Shown here piece by piece: positions 25,775-34,536 of a stretch of DNA of 64,000 nucleotides. The position numbers and the translations under genes are program-made. Numbering within the stretch: the stretch's first letter is position 1; each line of letters opens with the position of its first letter. This DNA is from Novibacillus thermophilus (GTDB lineage: Bacteria; Bacillota; Bacilli; Thermoactinomycetales; Novibacillaceae). Under the pieces are notes generated by a model. It was not told the origin of the DNA. It saw nothing but the letters and a program-made list of their open reading frames with translations, and searched no databases. The stretch is taken from positions 1,488,001-1,552,000 of the forward strand of contig NZ_CP019699.1 of NCBI RefSeq assembly GCF_002005165.1, in the 5' to 3' direction.

Positions 25775-26454
25775 GACGCACTCTAACAATCTGTACTATC
25801 TTTCTCTTTCTCACATTAATGACCGCCTGCAACGTAGCCAATGAAGAAGCGGGTGAAGCAGTAAAGTATATAATTAGTAAAACACTTGAGCAACCGTCCA
25901 GTTGGCACGGTTCTTTTATTGTGCGGAATGAAGGTGGCGGCAGCTTAATCCACACCACATATAACGGGGTACACAACGATGATGGATATAGGGTGGCGAT
26001 TGATACCCAAGGGATGGGATTTGATTCTCAAGCGGATGTGAAGAAAGAAGGCGATAGCCTGTACGTGAAATTACCTAACTCCGCAAATTGGCAAAAGACA
26101 ACATCACAGGATTTAAAAATGTTGGGTCTTGGTTTCACATATAATCCCATTGAGTTTGTGAAGTTTCTCCAAGACTTCGATGTGCATATATCGACAACGC
26201 ATGCAAAAAACGTCTACAAAATTCTGGTACAAGCGAAAGGGGAAATGCCCTTTACGCCAACTGTTGCTGCAATAACAGGTACTGACCAGTTATTGCCGTT
26301 GGATGTGCCCGAAATTTACGTGGAGGTTAATCCGGAAAATCAAACGTTGCGCTCACTTGTCATGGGCGTTAACTACACAGGTGGCATATCCGTATCGTAT
26401 GAGGCACAAATAACAAAAGAGAGGGGTAACAATAATGCGGAAAATAGCAATTGA
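25771..26454 (+). CDS. Putative lipoprotein
   Basis: A 227-residue protein with a lipoprotein signal peptide: basic MRRT, hydrophobic core and lipobox LMTAC (Cys about 20). The rest is a beta-rich extracytoplasmic domain resembling LolA/LppX-type folds, with 'SWHGSFIV' and repeated strand patterns; that similarity is tentative. GTG 25771 overlaps the previous stop, and the 3' end overlaps the ParM-like gene by 20 bases. Confidence 0.65.
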   Translation: MRRTLTICTIFLFLTLMTACNVANEEAGEAVKYIISKTLEQPSSWHGSFIVRNEGGGSLIHTTYNGVHNDDGYRVAIDTQGMGFDSQADVKKEGDSLYVKLPNSANWQKTTSQDLKMLGLGFTYNPIEFVKFLQDFDVHISTTHAKNVYKILVQAKGEMPFTPTVAAITGTDQLLPLDVPEIYVEVNPENQTLRSLVMGVNYTGGISVSYEAQITKERGNNNAENSN

Positions 26455-27517
26455 TCCGGGATACGGCTATTTAAAAGGGATTGATTCATATAAAAATGCG
26501 GTCTGTTTTCCTTCCCTTGTCGCACCAGCGCATGATCGTTTCATGGAGGGAGTATTAAACGGTGGGGGCGATGCGGGATCGTTAAAAAAAATAGAAATAG
26601 CGTATGAGGACAATGAAGGGGCACATACCTTGTTTGTTGGAGATTTAGCAAGGGAAAGTCGAAATGCTTCCTATTCCTTTGACAGGAATAAAGTCAATCA
26701 TCTAAATACGCGCGTACTAATTGCTACAACGGCCGCTATTTTGTCCTCTGAGGGCGATAAATTGTGGGTAGGGGTTGGACTACCTTTCGAACATTTTAAG
26801 GCGCAGGGAAAGGAAATGAAGCGTCTGCTGCTCGATTTTGATGCAAGGGTACAGTTTAAAGATAGCGGATATGAAAGACGTATCACTTTTGACCGCGTTT
26901 CGATTTTTGCCCAAGGCGCAACAAGTGTTTACGATGCCCTGCTTTACCCGAATGGCGCCTTTCGTTACCCGGAATTAATGCGAAGGGGCAATTTGATTGC
27001 ACTCGTTAATTGGGGTACACGGACAGCCGACGTTGTTGTGTTCAAAAGCGGCGATGGTTTTCATCTTCAGTCCGAATTATCGTTTACGTTGGATGATGTC
27101 GGGGCAATGGAAATTAGACGAATGGTACAACGGGCCTTTCAGGAAAAGGTAGGTTCGCCCATCTCAGTCATAGATGCTGAGGACATTATAAACAATGACG
27201 GCTTTGTGTTCTATGACGGCATGGAATATGACTTTTCGGAGGTGATTGAAAAAGGCAAGCGGAATATAACGCAAACGGTTTTAGATAATTTACAAAATCG
27301 GTGGGGGAATAGGGTAGGCTTTATTCGTAAAATCTTTTTTGCAGGTGGAACAACGGAAGATGTTAGACATTTGCTTGATAGGCATTCACTGTCAAAACAA
27401 ATACAGATTGTAAGCGACCCGCAACTGTCAGAAGCAAGGGGAATGTTACACCTTATGGAAATACAAGAACGGCAAGAACGAAATGATAATCAAAAAACGA
27501 TATCCTTTAGCGGATAG
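26435..27517 (+). CDS. parM: ParM/Alp-like actin-fold plasmid segregation protein
   Basis: A 360-residue actin-like ATPase. Phosphate-1-type motif KIAIDPGYGYLKG lies at the N-terminus; VALNWGTRTADVVVF-like phosphate-2 region (LIALVNWGTRTADVV) near residue 190; an adenosine-type FAGGTTED motif near 306. ParM filaments push plasmid copies apart. ATG 26435 follows GAGAGGGG and lies inside the lipoprotein gene. A repeat cluster and a small coiled-coil DNA-binding candidate follow at once, as expected for a type II partition locus. Confidence 0.82.
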   Translation: MRKIAIDPGYGYLKGIDSYKNAVCFPSLVAPAHDRFMEGVLNGGGDAGSLKKIEIAYEDNEGAHTLFVGDLARESRNASYSFDRNKVNHLNTRVLIATTAAILSSEGDKLWVGVGLPFEHFKAQGKEMKRLLLDFDARVQFKDSGYERRITFDRVSIFAQGATSVYDALLYPNGAFRYPELMRRGNLIALVNWGTRTADVVVFKSGDGFHLQSELSFTLDDVGAMEIRRMVQRAFQEKVGSPISVIDAEDIINNDGFVFYDGMEYDFSEVIEKGKRNITQTVLDNLQNRWGNRVGFIRKIFFAGGTTEDVRHLLDRHSLSKQIQIVSDPQLSEARGMLHLMEIQERQERNDNQKTISFSG

Positions 27518-27520
27518 GTC

Positions 27521-27745
27521 TTGTTTAACAATGTAGACCGCGTGATTACAAGGTTTTTCGTACCTTTATCAATCCTTTGTTAAACAAACGTGTTTAACAG
27601 CCTAACACCTTGCTACGCTTGGGTTAAAGGGCTGTTTTTTAGTTTTTGTTAAACAACGGTTTTGTGGCACGCACCAACTTGTTAAACATAAAAACGGAAA
27701 AGAGAAGGCGAATGCTGTCATGACAACCTTAAAGCTATTAAACAA
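27521..27745. repeat. Cluster of TTGTTWAACAA repeats, candidate parC centromere
   Basis: Six copies of a near-palindromic 11-mer, in both orientations: TTGTTTAACAA at 27521, TTGTTAAACAA at 27577, TGTTTAACA at 27591, TTGTTAAACAA at 27646, TTGTTAAACAT at 27679 and TTAAACAA at 27738. The cluster sits between the ParM-like gene and a candidate ParR gene, where a centromere and autoregulatory operator is expected. An alternative is a replication-initiator iteron array. Confidence 0.7.
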
Positions 27746-27759
27746 TAAGGGGTGGTGAT

Positions 27760-28158
27760 ATGTACGTAGGTTTTCGCCCAAATGAGAAAGTGCAACCATA
27801 TCTCGAAACGTTGACGGCGAGGGGCGAAAAGACGCGGTTTTTAAACGAAGCTGTGGAATTTACCCTTAATTATAAAAGCGCTTTTGAGAGACAGGGCCAA
27901 ATGCTTGAAATGTTGTTGAATCAATACCAGGATTTGATTGATAAACTCGATGGTTACAACGGAAGGATAGACGCCGTAAATGAGGGTATAGAAGTATTAT
28001 CCAAAAAATTAGATGGATTAAATCAACGAGTAGCTGCGCTAAAGGAAACAGGAATCAAGGCTGAACAATCAAAAAATAGGACTGAGGAACAGAGGCGGGA
28101 TGGCTTTTCGGAAAATGTGGGTTTTCTGGGCATGTCACTTGGTGATATATCACTTTAG
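27760..28158 (+). CDS. Candidate ParR/centromere-binding protein
   Basis: A 132-residue protein starting ATG 27760 behind AAGGGGTGG. The N-terminus (MYVGFRPNEKVQPYLETLTARGEK...) has the strand-helix-helix look of a ribbon-helix-helix domain, followed by a heptad-rich coiled coil (about 45-95) and a polar tail. The position after ParM and the repeat cluster suggests the adaptor that links centromere DNA to ParM filaments. No direct family match recognised. Confidence 0.55.
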   Translation: MYVGFRPNEKVQPYLETLTARGEKTRFLNEAVEFTLNYKSAFERQGQMLEMLLNQYQDLIDKLDGYNGRIDAVNEGIEVLSKKLDGLNQRVAALKETGIKAEQSKNRTEEQRRDGFSENVGFLGMSLGDISL

Positions 28159-28171
28159 GGGGGATTGGCTT

Positions 28172-28777
28172 ATGTGTTTTACGTATACAGATAAAGAAAA
28201 ACAAGAACGTGTTGAGTTATTCCGCGAGATTATTATGAGACTCGAAATGGCGCGGTTCGATATGTACCGGGAGTATGCTGACTTGCAATCAAGGTTGTAT
28301 GGCGATCCGATGCTCGCCCTGCAAGAACACCCTATGTGTGAAATTACAACGCATACGGTGGGCGGGAAGGAAATTTTGCAATTCTCATACCCCGGGATGT
28401 TGCCGCTCTATACGGATGAAAAGGATCGGGATAGTACGAGGTACCGGCAAAGGGTGAGGGATTACTATATTAGGTCAACCGTTCAGGCAGCGAATAGAAA
28501 AGGGCTAAAGAAACAATATATCCCTGCACGTGTGCTTATCGTTCACTGTTTTGAGGATTTAACCGTTCGCGACTTGGACAACAGGAATAGAAGCCATATT
28601 ATAAACGGTTTAAGGCATGCCCAAGTGATTGGGGACGACAATTGGAAGGAATTATCCCTGATGGAAGAGGCGATTAAAACAAAGGAAAGCAGTGTAGAAG
28701 TATTCGTTGGATATTCAAAAGATATACATGAATTGATGCAATTGTTTAGGGGACTAAACACCTCAAAAACAGGCTAA
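28172..28777 (+). CDS. RusA-like protein
   Basis: A protein of about 201 residues with ATG 28172 after GGGGGGA. The segment VRDLDNRNRSHIINGLRHA...GDDNWKEL (about residues 130-160) fits the core of RusA Holliday-junction resolvases, which carry 'D-x-DN' and a later 'DD' acidic cluster for metal binding. The N-terminal half is helical and unrelated to anything I recognise. Resolving recombination or replication intermediates would fit the neighbouring origin candidate. The assignment is an inference. Confidence 0.5.
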   Translation: MCFTYTDKEKQERVELFREIIMRLEMARFDMYREYADLQSRLYGDPMLALQEHPMCEITTHTVGGKEILQFSYPGMLPLYTDEKDRDSTRYRQRVRDYYIRSTVQAANRKGLKKQYIPARVLIVHCFEDLTVRDLDNRNRSHIINGLRHAQVIGDDNWKELSLMEEAIKTKESSVEVFVGYSKDIHELMQLFRGLNTSKTG

Positions 28778-29121
28778 AATCCATGTGAAAACTATGTCAC
28801 CATTTTAAATATGAACTCATTAAATGATTTCATATCTGTTTTCACACGACACAAACGCAATGATATCAGGGGTTATGATGTTATTTATATTATTAAAATT
28901 ACCCATGTAGTTTTCACATGAAATATTGTCTTTAAACCCTTGATGTTACAGCGTTTGTTGGGAAGATGATTCTTAGTACAATTTTTCCGTTAATATGGGA
29001 GGCTATCAGCGATAGACTCCCATATCTACGTCCTAACGTAACAAGAACGCAAACGTATAAGAATACAAAAAACCGTATATAAATACGGGGTCCCAGATAG
29101 CATTTAGTAGGAGGGAAGGAT
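28778..29121. other. Inverted-repeat-rich origin (oriV or oriT) candidate
   Basis: A 344-base AT-rich gap. CATGTGAAAACT (28782-28793) is matched perfectly by AGTTTTCACATG (28909-28920), with a third GTTTTCACA at 28838. A strong hairpin at 28993-29025 pairs ATATGGGAG-g-CTATC with GATAG-a-CTCCCATAT around an AGC loop. A further CCGTAT/ATACGG hairpin sits at 29073-29088, before the ribosome binding site of the replication-relaxation gene. Repeats plus an extruding hairpin beside a DNA-relaxation gene suggest an origin of replication or transfer. Confidence 0.55.
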
Positions 29122-30144
29122 TTGATTGAAGAATGGGAATTTGACGATTTGCAGACAGGAATAGTGAACTTTACGGATCGGGATTTAAATATATTAAAGG
29201 ACTTGTATGAGTATCGAACGTTAACTACGCAACAGGTATTAAAGTGGTATTTTGATAAGAAGCGATATGGATACCAACGTATGTATCTACTGAGGAAAGA
29301 TGGACTAATCAATAGTCGCCCGTTAGTTGTAGAACATGGGCGTAAACAAACGTCTTGTTATTTTATAACAGATAAAGGAATTCGTGTTTTATTACGTGAG
29401 GGTGTTATTGAGAGACCAGTACGACAGGCGAAAAATATACAGATTAAAGGTCCGCATTTACGCTATGTGGTAGAAACGAACGATATTTATCTGCAACTAC
29501 GTGATTATGGTTGGACAGTATTGGGTGGAAGAGAAGTAAAAAATGAATTTAAACTAAATCGAGCCGACTTGATACAGGGGATGCTCATAAGTGGAGATGG
29601 AGAAAAGTTTGGTATATATATCGTCTCCGATAACCCTGCTGAACATACCGCGTCCAAAATAGTAACGGAGATAGGGAATAGCCGCTTGCCATCCCATATT
29701 GTCTTTTGTAGAGGTAAATCGGGTTATGAAATGGTGAGGGACCGCGCGAGAAAAATGAACGTGTTTGTAGGGGGTTCACTGAATGTGTTGCCTTTTGCCA
29801 ACGGGGTGAAAATATTGCGATCACTAAGAACAAAGGCTTCCCTTGTGAGATTGTACACAATGTTTGGTGAGGTAAGACAAGTAGAAGGTGGCCGTTTACC
29901 CTATCAGTACGTTATTCGGCATAAAGGCGAGGATAAGTATGTGGCACAACTTCTTACAGGGGATCTGATGACACATTTCTCACTTACGAAATACAACCGG
30001 GACATTTATATCCGCGATGGCAAAAAAGTGCTTGTATTTGCATGGTCCGCCCAAAGGGGTGAAATTGAGCAGGCGTACCGTGCATATCCGCATATTGAAT
30101 TTGAATGGCTGGAAATGGGGGTTTTGGACACATTGCCTGATTGA
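29122..30144 (+). CDS. Replication-relaxation family protein
   Basis: A 340-residue protein. The N-terminal 80 residues form a winged-helix domain (DRDLNILKDLYEYRTLTTQQVLKWYF) typical of the Replic_Relax family found in Gram-positive plasmids and ICEs. The rest is an alpha/beta region that could hold a nuclease-like fold. Members are linked to plasmid replication and DNA relaxation for transfer. TTG 29122 follows GGAGGGAAGG. It lies directly downstream of the origin candidate and upstream of the coupling protein, so it is the best relaxase-role candidate in the window. Confidence 0.75.
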   Translation: MIEEWEFDDLQTGIVNFTDRDLNILKDLYEYRTLTTQQVLKWYFDKKRYGYQRMYLLRKDGLINSRPLVVEHGRKQTSCYFITDKGIRVLLREGVIERPVRQAKNIQIKGPHLRYVVETNDIYLQLRDYGWTVLGGREVKNEFKLNRADLIQGMLISGDGEKFGIYIVSDNPAEHTASKIVTEIGNSRLPSHIVFCRGKSGYEMVRDRARKMNVFVGGSLNVLPFANGVKILRSLRTKASLVRLYTMFGEVRQVEGGRLPYQYVIRHKGEDKYVAQLLTGDLMTHFSLTKYNRDIYIRDGKKVLVFAWSAQRGEIEQAYRAYPHIEFEWLEMGVLDTLPD

Positions 30145-30271
30145 GAATGAATATCATTATTATTTATTCGCCATGTTATCTTGACATTTACGATTTCCCC
30201 GTAACGATACAAAGGGATGTCCTCTTTTTTGTTTGTCTAATTGATAGCTACATGATAAGGAGGTGCATGGG

Positions 30272-30484
30272 GTGGGTGTGGTAAGAATGCTCTTGATCAT
30301 ATCACTCGTTGTTGGTGTAATTGGAGCTTTTATTGCCATATGGACAGAGATTGGGGAAACATTTGCAGCTATCGCTATTGCGAGCGCAGCGTTGTGGGTG
30401 GGGATACGCTACGGAATAATTGGAAAGACCAAAAAAACCGAAAAGGAGGGGAGGATATCAATCTCCAAGAACGGAGGTGAATGA
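30272..30484 (+). CDS. Small two-helix membrane protein
   Basis: A 70-residue protein (GTG 30272, eight bases after AAGGAGG) with two hydrophobic segments (about 5-25 and 31-48) and a basic tail. It precedes the membrane partner of VirD4 by three bases, so it probably belongs to the same complex. No family recognised. Confidence 0.55.
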   Translation: MGVVRMLLIISLVVGVIGAFIAIWTEIGETFAAIAIASAALWVGIRYGIIGKTKKTEKEGRISISKNGGE

Positions 30485-30487
30485 AGG

Positions 30488-31000
30488 TTGAAGATCGCAA
30501 GTCGCATTGGTTGGCCTTTGGCACTGATCGGAAACGTGATTATACTATCCGGCTTTGCAAACATCCCATATTGGATACCCGTCAGTCTTGCAATCCTAAG
30601 CATAATCCTGTTCTTTGCCCAGGCGAGTATCGAAAAGGTACCGGCATATGGCTTTTTGGTGGCCACACTGCTTTTTTTTAACTGGACGTTCGGGGAATGG
30701 GTATACCGTACATGGGAGGCGCATTCCCTGTTTATCGAACCCATCGTCGTCACCCGAATTTTCATCGTAATAGGTTTTAGCATGACGGTTTTTATCATAT
30801 TTGCCTATCACCGCCATTTTTACAGTTTCAAACGATCTAAAGGCCGTACCCGTGAAGTGCGGAAAATGGAAGTATTTGCACCGTATGCCGAGGTGTGGAA
30901 GCGGTTGCTAGGACGCCTTAAAAACGTGTCGGAGGATAATAACAATGAACAGGAGACAATTTATTTCACATTAGGGGAGGTGGTGCAAGAAGATGAGTGA
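30488..31000 (+). CDS. Membrane protein partnered with VirD4
   Basis: A 170-residue protein with four predicted transmembrane helices in the first 115 residues and a cytosolic basic then acidic tail. The downstream VirD4 ATPase lacks the usual N-terminal membrane helices, so this protein may supply its membrane anchor in trans. TTG 30488 follows GGAGGTG. Its stop overlaps the VirD4 start (GAAGATGAGTGA), indicating coupled translation. Confidence 0.6.
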   Translation: MKIASRIGWPLALIGNVIILSGFANIPYWIPVSLAILSIILFFAQASIEKVPAYGFLVATLLFFNWTFGEWVYRTWEAHSLFIEPIVVTRIFIVIGFSMTVFIIFAYHRHFYSFKRSKGRTREVRKMEVFAPYAEVWKRLLGRLKNVSEDNNNEQETIYFTLGEVVQEDE

Positions 31001-32659
31001 AGCGATACGTTGGGGGGAGACGATGCGTTCACGCACATGCTCATTGTCGGTCCTTCGCGCTGCGGCAAAACAGCGACGATACTCAAGCCCATGATCTATC
31101 AAATGCTGCTTGAAAAGGCGCGCGGGAAAAAGCTAGGATTGTCCGTCATAGAGCCGAAAGGCGACGTTGCTGAGATGGTCGCGGAAATGTCCAAAGGAAT
31201 GGGTATTCCCTATGTATATATTGACCCTTTAAAGGAAAACGGCCACAAATTAAACGTTATGCAAGGGGAAACAGATGATGTGGCAGAAGCGACGGTCGCA
31301 GTACTCAAGTCCATGTTTGGTCGGCAGGAAGCATTTTTTTCCCATGTACAGGAGCTCTCTGCTAGAAACATTACTAAACTGCTAAAAGAGTTATATGGGG
31401 ATAACATCGACTTGCTTGATCTAGTCCGTACTTTGCGCGACCCGAAACTGTTAAGGCGTGAAGTCGAAAAAATTAAGGCCGAGCAAGGATTCACCGACTT
31501 GGTGGACTTCTTCGAGAATGAATTGCTTGGGCAATATCAGGAAAAATATCAGCAGTTTGTCATTGGTCTTCGCGCACAGCTAGAAAACATATCAAGTAAT
31601 AAATACTTGAAACGGGTTATTAGCGGTAAATCGGACATTGATTTGGATGAACATATGGAAAAGGGCGGCGTCCTTGCCGTCAACACAGAAATGGGACGCT
31701 TGGGAACTGCGGGAGATGCGTTTGGAAGATTTGTGATTATGCATCTACAAAACGCTACATTTCGCCGTCCAGGTACTGAGAGAACACGTGTGCCGCATTT
31801 CTTAATTTGTGATGAGTACGGGAGATATATCAATCCCGATGTGGAACGATTTTTATCGGCAGCGGCTGAGTATCGCACTGCAGGTATTTTTGCGATTCAA
31901 TCCTTGGGTCAACTTGAGGTTGAGTCCGGCAATATTTCATCACGCGCGATGAAACAGGCGATCATGACATCATGTCGAAATAAAATTGCATTTGGCGGGT
32001 TATCTGCAAACGACGCAAAAGAGTTTGCCGAAGAGTTTGGGAAAGATCGGGTGGTGCAGAGACAATCGACTTATAAACACCGCGTTCTCGTTCCCCCGAT
32101 TTTTCCTGATTCGTATCGGGATACAGAGAAGGAAGAGTACAGGTATTACTACACGCGGCTCATGGATGGAATGCCGCGTTTTCATTTTATTTATAAATTG
32201 CTCCAAAACGGAACGCCAACAGAGCCCAGGATGGGAAAGGGCGATTTTGTCCCAAGAGATTGGAAGGAACGGTTGAATGGCAATTCGACAGTGGAAAAAG
32301 AAGGGGCGCGGGCATATGTGAAAAGGAGATTAAAGGGATTGCAGGAACTTCTCTTCCAAAAACGACCGGTAGCAGATGAGGAGGATGATGACCACGTAGA
32401 GGAGGTGGAAAAGGAATCCGTTTGGGCGATGTACGATGAACCGGGTGAGACAAATGAAGTATCCACAGAACCGGAAGGAGAGATGGGGAATGAGACATTT
32501 TCGATCAAAGACGTTCAACCGGAAATACCCCAGGCCGAATATGAAAGAGTGGCCACACAAGAACAATCCGATGACGCACCTACACCGTTAGATGAACAGA
32601 CGGAACCGAAGAAGAGAGAGCCGGTTGTAGCTGCAGAGGAAGATTCGTTTTGGACTTAA
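30993..32659 (+). CDS. virD4: VirD4/TraG-like coupling protein, one-base frameshift near the N-terminus
   Basis: T4SS coupling ATPase of about 555 residues. Walker A is VGPSRCGKT (about residue 20) and Walker B FLICDEYGRY (about 270). The natural start is ATG 30993, ten bases after GGGGAGGTGG, reading MSEAIRWG; that frame ends early, while the main frame is open from TTG 31010. The two meet at the six-G run 31012-31017, where one more G restores a continuous protein. The C-terminal 120 residues are acidic and disordered. It brings the relaxosome to the channel. Confidence 0.9.
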
Positions 32660-32747
32660 CTAGATAGGGAGGGGATTATTCACCACGAAAATTAAAATGC
32701 TGATCGTACTAACAATCATCACTGCTTTACCAAGGCCAGCCGTAAAA

Positions 32748-32768
32748 CCCCCGGATTTATCCGTGGGG
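32748..32768 (+). other. Hairpin ahead of the S1-domain gene
   Basis: CCCC-CGGAT pairs with ATCCG-t-GGGG around a two-base loop, 15 bases before the AAAGGAG of the next gene. There is no T tail, so it is more likely an mRNA-processing or stability element than a terminator. Confidence 0.5.
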
Positions 32769-32796
32769 AGTATCAAACTAAAAAAGGAGCGAATGA

Positions 32797-33642
32797 ATGA
32801 TGACAACGAAGGTATTACAAGAAACAGACGTAACGTTAAAAGTTGTACACGAGAGTGATGAGGATGTTCGCGAACAACAACTAAAAGAAGCATGGGAAAA
32901 GGTGTATGGTGCGCGTCAAAATAACTCCGTTCTGATTAATCCGTTAAGCGGGATTGAGCAAGTTCAGGGTAAGACCGTTGGTGTGGTCATGATCGACAAT
33001 CTCATTAAAGGAATCATTCCATTAGAACACTCTGGATGTGAGAACGCCAGGCAGCTTAGCCGTTTAATTGGACAAGATGTTTATTTTAAGGTCACTGCTT
33101 TGGATAGGGAAAGTCGTCAGTTTGCTGCCTCCATTCAAGCCGGCGTAGAACACGTGCAGGGATTGACGTGGGATCAATTGCAGGAAGGGATGAAGGTTGA
33201 AGCGCGAATTACGGATGTGTATATGAAAAGGATGGTGTTGGACATAGGCGCCATTCCAGTCACACTTCCCGCCGAGGAGGTCAGTCATGGATGGATTGAT
33301 GATTTAAGGGGCGAATTCAAACGAGGGGAACGAATACAGGTGCGCGTAACGGAGCTTGACAAGGAGGAGAAAAAGCTAACTGTCAGCCGAAAAGCCGCCC
33401 TTCCAAGCCCGTGGCCGGATTGTATGCAACGGTACGTTGAGGGGGGGATTTATCCGGGGACCGTTTCAGGGAAAGAAGAATACGGGACATTTGTCAACTT
33501 GGAACCAGGTGTGGATTGTCTTGCTCCCCATACACATCCACGGGTAGGAACCGTCGGCAAAGGCGATAACGTCTTTGTTAGAGTACGACATGTGGATCCG
33601 ATGAAGCAAAGGATAAGCGGAAGAATTGTTCGCAGGCTCTGA
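32797..33642 (+). CDS. S1-domain RNA-binding protein
   Basis: A 281-residue protein with two clear S1/OB-fold modules and a degenerate third: about residues 130-195 (LQEGMKVEARITDVYMKRMVLDIG, ending KKLTVSRK) and 205-280 (GIYPGTVSGKEEYGTFVNLEPGVDCLAP), plus a weaker one at 50-115. It resembles ribosomal protein S1-like proteins found in Gram-positive plasmids. Possible roles are translation control or RNA chaperoning of element transcripts. ATG 32797 follows AAAGGAG. Confidence 0.8.
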   Translation: MMTTKVLQETDVTLKVVHESDEDVREQQLKEAWEKVYGARQNNSVLINPLSGIEQVQGKTVGVVMIDNLIKGIIPLEHSGCENARQLSRLIGQDVYFKVTALDRESRQFAASIQAGVEHVQGLTWDQLQEGMKVEARITDVYMKRMVLDIGAIPVTLPAEEVSHGWIDDLRGEFKRGERIQVRVTELDKEEKKLTVSRKAALPSPWPDCMQRYVEGGIYPGTVSGKEEYGTFVNLEPGVDCLAPHTHPRVGTVGKGDNVFVRVRHVDPMKQRISGRIVRRL

Positions 33643-33686
33643 TCCCCGAATCCCGGGGATTTCCTAGGAAAAGGAGGGTGTATGTA

Positions 33687-34478
33687 TTGGATGGACAACC
33701 ACAAGGGTATCAGTCCCCGTTCTCGATAACCCATGATTATAGAATTGTGTGGCGTAAACGCCCGGATGAACGGCTAAACCTCCGCTTGATGGAAACTAGA
33801 AAGTTGCTTATTCAACAACTGTATCAACTTCGGTGTGCAACAAAGGTTCAGCTGGCCAAACTATTGAAGCCGCACAATATTCGGGTGGGAAAAAAGCTTG
33901 TGACTGTTTTGAAGTACGAGAACGTGATTACTCAGCATTTTCTTTACGATCAAAAAACAGATCGCATAATTCCGTTTTACACATTAAGTCCTCCCATTGT
34001 TGAACGAAAAGGGTTTAAGCCTCTCGAAAAAGACAAAGTAGACAAAGAATTCGTGTTGAAACGGCTGGTGATGGCGCAGTTTCTTTCACGGTTTCATGAA
34101 TTAGGGATGCAGGTATCCTTGCTCCCTTTTCCTTTTCCGTTTGACGGTGCACTGTCGTTTCCAAGTATGTCGTCAGACTTTCGAGTAGCAATTGTTCGCC
34201 GATCCATACAACCAGTGATCCATCATTTTCGCTATCATGATGAAAAAATGCGTACACTAATTGTCGTTGAAAGGCTCTCACATGCCGCTGAACTTGCAGA
34301 GTTAGAAACAGATGTGCCGATTCGGGTGACAGTGGACTACCACCTGTTGAAAACGGATTTAAGTGAAAGTTTTTATTCGTATCGCAAGGGAGAGGGATGG
34401 ATCCGTGAGATTAATCCGTCTTTTCGAAGAGACATGCAGTCGGAGAAAACAGGAAGAGGAGGGAGGTTAATTGGTTAG
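33687..34478 (+). CDS. Winged-helix protein, distant replication-relaxation paralogue
   Basis: A 263-residue protein starting TTG 33687, nine bases after AAGGAGG. The segment ETRKLLIQQLYQLRCATKVQLAKLL (about residues 35-60) resembles the winged-helix start of the protein at 29122. The rest, with the repeated Phe-Pro stretch near 150, is not recognised. It may be an accessory DNA-binding protein of the relaxosome. A CCCCG/CGGGG hairpin lies upstream at about 33643-33661. Confidence 0.5.
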   Translation: MDGQPQGYQSPFSITHDYRIVWRKRPDERLNLRLMETRKLLIQQLYQLRCATKVQLAKLLKPHNIRVGKKLVTVLKYENVITQHFLYDQKTDRIIPFYTLSPPIVERKGFKPLEKDKVDKEFVLKRLVMAQFLSRFHELGMQVSLLPFPFPFDGALSFPSMSSDFRVAIVRRSIQPVIHHFRYHDEKMRTLIVVERLSHAAELAELETDVPIRVTVDYHLLKTDLSESFYSYRKGEGWIREINPSFRRDMQSEKTGRGGRLIG

Positions 34479-34501
34479 CAGTTCTTCGAAAAAAATCTCT
34501 C

Positions 34502-34530
34502 TTGACGCAATAAAAAAAGTGGCGTAATCT
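34502..34530 (+). promoter_or_regulatory. SigA-type promoter of candidate RNA 1
   Basis: TTGACG (34502-34507) and TAATCT (34525-34530) with a 17-base spacer, immediately upstream of the structured RNA. Confidence 0.65.
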
Positions 34531-34536
34531 AAATGT

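Noticed and set aside
27521-27745. Possible CRISPR array
   Set aside because: Repeats are only 11 bases, occur in both orientations and have uneven spacing, so they are operator or centromere repeats.
32704-32860. Small frame starting MLIVLTIITALPRP before the S1-domain gene
   Set aside because: It passes through a hairpin and overlaps the S1 gene, and its ribosome binding site is poorly placed; not supported enough to annotate.
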